DNA from: Euphorbia lathyris
Lineage: Eukaryota > Streptophyta > Magnoliopsida > Malpighiales > Euphorbiaceae
Length of the DNA stretch: 64,000 bases
Direction of reading: 5' to 3'
Assembly: GCF_963576675.1 (NCBI RefSeq)
Contig: NC_088911.1
Coordinates: 76,971,256 to 77,035,255, forward strand
Shown here in pieces: positions 61,749 through 64,000 of this stretch; position 1 is the first letter of the stretch, and each line of letters begins with the position of its first letter. The position numbers and the translations under genes were made by a program. The notes below the pieces were generated by a model. The model did no database searches, was not told the origin of the DNA, and worked only from the letters and a program-made list of their open reading frames with translations.

Positions 61749-62300
61749 TTCTTTAACAAATTTAATCTTATAAATAATATTAGAGACTTAAACAATTAAA
61801 TAATAATAATAAGTTGAAAAGGCTTAATTCCCCAATTCATCGATTAATTTCTTTTGAATTTCTACCATAATTTATCAAATTCTCAATCCATCAAAATTAT
61901 CACAACTAAATTGAATTAAAAAATAAAATAATAAAACAAAATGCTCAGATAGAAGCCAGAATTGAGATTGGAATCACTCAAACCTTATCCCTCCATTAAG
62001 TCAACAACGAAGGGATAGCAAGTCTCACTCACACTTGCAAGGTATGAGAGTGGAGGCGATTCAACAACGTCAACAAATAGATCGTTTCATCGACTATTCC
62101 GTCTAACAGTACGGATAGGATTGGCATGAGTGAGGGAGTACTTTTATCCTTCTTTTTTTTACTTTACTTTCATGCATTTTTTAGAGTAAATATATGTTTA
62201 AAGTGTGAAGAGGGAAACAAATAGAATTTATATTTAATTTCCTAAATTCCATTGTTTTCTAGTTTAGAGAATCTCTAATGGGGATATAATAAACCACTCA
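61749..62300. other. AT-rich intergenic stretch, no gene seen
   Basis: Nothing recognised; no domain-bearing frame. Confidence 0.5.
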
Positions 62301-62304
62301 ATAT

Positions 62305-62470
62305 AGGGCAATGAGAGTTGGTCCGAGTGGTAAGACGTTGAACCTCTGCTTGACAGGTTTGAGGACCATTGTAAATGCTTTTAGTTTTCACCGTCTAAAT
62401 TTACTACTTTATAGGTAGCTTTATCACTTTTCAAGTCTAGTAGTCGTGTTGCGATAACATGCCTTACCGT
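62305..62470 (+). mobile_element. Possible tRNA-derived SINE
   Basis: TTGGTCCGAGTGGTAAGACG (about 62313) resembles a pol III A box (TRGYNNARNGG), and GACAGGTTTGAGGACC about 35 bp later resembles a weak B box. Body and tail are not resolved and no target duplication was found. Confidence 0.35.
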
Positions 62471-62479
62471 GCTTTCGAA

Positions 62480-63440
62480 TTTCTGTTTTGGACTAAAAGC
62501 TTTCAATGGATCGAAGTGACTTTATGACTTTAGGTCGATTCTCTAAGTCGTTGCAAATGTTAATAGGACAAAGTTTCATTTATTGACAATCACCCATTCT
62601 AGCAAATGCTTATCGAGTAAAGGTTGAAAACTTAAGAACTTTGAGCATAAACTTTAGGCTTTGAGAAGTATAATTATATGCATCACCAACATTGATAACT
62701 TTGTTAGTAGAAAACCAAACACTTAACAAAAAGTCATCTTTAAGTAAGGATTCAAACCACACACAATGGCATTAAAAACAGAATGAGATATGCTCAAAAC
62801 TTTTTTCCGAGAGTCCTATAAGCATTGTGATACACATTATCTCAATCCACACTCTATAATCGAAACCACAAGCGTATAATCTAGTATTGAAATGATATAA
62901 GCCATCTATGTTACAACCCTTTAAGTTATTCGAACATATTATTTGATTTGGCAAAAAACCTTTTAATATAGCGGTAGTAAATCCCACTTGAAACCAATCA
63001 TCCGTCCCATTTTTTGTTTTAACCACAACACAAGCTACAAACCTCATAAATACCCTTCACAGCCATGGAATTACTGTGCTTTGTGTGCATAAATTAGTTG
63101 TAATGTGTTAAAAATCCAAAACTCCACCCAAATGACTTGAACAAAAATGCAGCAAATATGCTGATATCTGTCATAGCTCACCCCAACAACTCACTGATCT
63201 ACTCATCCTCAAATAAAAAATCCCTCTTTCAATCAAAGCAACTCGGCAAGCTACAAAAGTAGCTCAACGAGCAAGAAGCTAACATTCATAAATAAAGGTA
63301 GAAAACCAGAAAAAGACGGAAAAAGCCAAAGAAAAATTGAAAAAGGCTTATGCACAAAAACAAAAATTAAGTGAATTTCTGGAATAAAAGAGGGAAAACC
63401 ACATTCAACCCCATCATTTATCACACATCTTTCAAAGGCA
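62480..63440. other. Intergenic stretch, no gene recognised
   Basis: A 91-codon minus frame at 62772-63047 has no recognised motif. Nothing else stands out. Confidence 0.4.
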
Positions 63441-63445
63441 CGCTA

Positions 63446-64000
63446 TGTTGGTCCCGTGTGATTAGTTCCAAAGGGGGGGGGGGGTTAGGAACTAATATAA
63501 CCTTTTCACTTAATTGTATGCTGACTTGGTTATTTTGCGAGTTTGTCAACTCAGCTTTTGGTCAGCTTGGACAGATATGCTATAAGACAGCTTTGACCGA
63601 ATATTGACTAAAGCTGTTTTATTTATAAGTTAGATATTGACACTCTTTGGAGGTCAGCTTCTAACTTAGCACTTGAAATTACTCAGAGTCAACTTTAAAC
63701 CAATTTTATTTGCTGAGTAAACTTCACATATAACACATGCACATATATATATTGAGAGAGAGTTTAGAGATTACTCAGTATCACTTATCCTGGTTCGGCC
63801 TCTCTGCCTACGTCCAGTCCCCAGAGTCCTCCGGGCTTTTAGAATCCAATACTGAGCTCTTTAAAGGTAGAGCACAAACCAATTACAAGGCAGTTGAATA
63901 TGCAAGAGTACCTTCCTCTATTCGTCTACTCAACTCCTACTAAGTGCTATAGCCCAGCACCTAGATTTCTCTACCACTGAATGTTTACAACCAAACACTC
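63446..64000 (+). mobile_element. LTR start, same family as 21640-22961, cut by the window end
   Basis: Begins TGTTGGTCCCGTGTGATTAG, with a run of about 12 G at 63472-63483 followed by TTAGGAACTAA. Shared blocks with the earlier copy: GGTTCGGCCTCTCTGCCTAC, ACGTCCAGTCCCC, GAGCTCTTTAAAGGTAGAGC and AGAGTACCTTCCTCTAT. Whether it is a solo LTR or a full element cannot be told. Confidence 0.8.

Noticed and set aside
62310..62365. Functional tRNA gene
   Set aside because: The boxes are imperfect and no cloverleaf could be drawn; at most a SINE-type relic.
62772..63047. 91-aa minus frame as a coding gene
   Set aside because: No motif, no neighbours supporting it, and AT-rich DNA gives frames of this length by chance.

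Overview
This is a eudicot plant nuclear genome window: AT-rich, intron-containing genes with GT-AG splicing, and a dense, nested mix of plant LTR retrotransposons, L1- and RTE-type LINEs, Mutator-like elements (MULEs) and hAT elements. Three host loci are recognisable. (1) The 3'-interrupted part of a MIP2/NBAS-like Sec39-domain gene lies on + at 374-2617. (2) A small intact plant gene of the At4g14450-like family lies on - at 27552-27884. (3) A RAD5B-like SNF2/RING helicase gene with 18 exons lies on - at 53404-59370. The rest is mostly transposable-element DNA.

Layout. 1-2.6 kb: MIP2 exons with an hAT derivative (8-bp target duplication) in an intron; the next exon is missing. 3-5.4 kb: decayed LINE and hAT pieces. 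5.5-10.9 kb: two MULEs almost head to tail. The second is 3.7 kb and carries a MULE transposase, an OTU cysteine-protease domain and palindromic arrays near both ends. 12.1-14.7 kb: a LINE fragment split by a solo LTR. 14.7-19.4 kb: a decayed Copia element. 19.5-26.7 kb: two solo LTRs and reverse-strand Gypsy remnants. 28.3-34.3 kb: a nearly complete L1-type LINE whose ORF1 and ORF2 overlap by ATGA. 34.3-50.8 kb: a TAT/Ogre-type Gypsy element that took in an hAT MITE, two solo LTRs of one family, a 6.3-kb non-coding LTR element with nearly identical LTRs, and an RTE LINE inside one of those LTRs. 53.4-59.4 kb: RAD5B with E2F-type promoter sites. 59.7-61.7 kb: two adjacent MULE-type elements, each with its own palindromic array. 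63.4 kb to the end: the start of an LTR of the same family as the solo LTR at 21640-22961.

The most unusual pattern is shared by three MULE-type elements (7156-10876, 59741-60467, 60477-61739). Their arrays are unrelated in sequence but similar in design: perfect or near-perfect palindromes repeated with periods of about 36, 33 and 42 nt. All three periods are multiples of three, and the arrays are free of stops on both strands. In the first and third array the two strands encode nearly the same repeating peptide; in the second the similarity is weaker.

Only MIP2 (ER-Golgi tethering) and RAD5B (DNA damage tolerance) are recognisable housekeeping-type genes. All coordinates and splice sites were read by eye; boundaries marked approximate are not resolved to the base.
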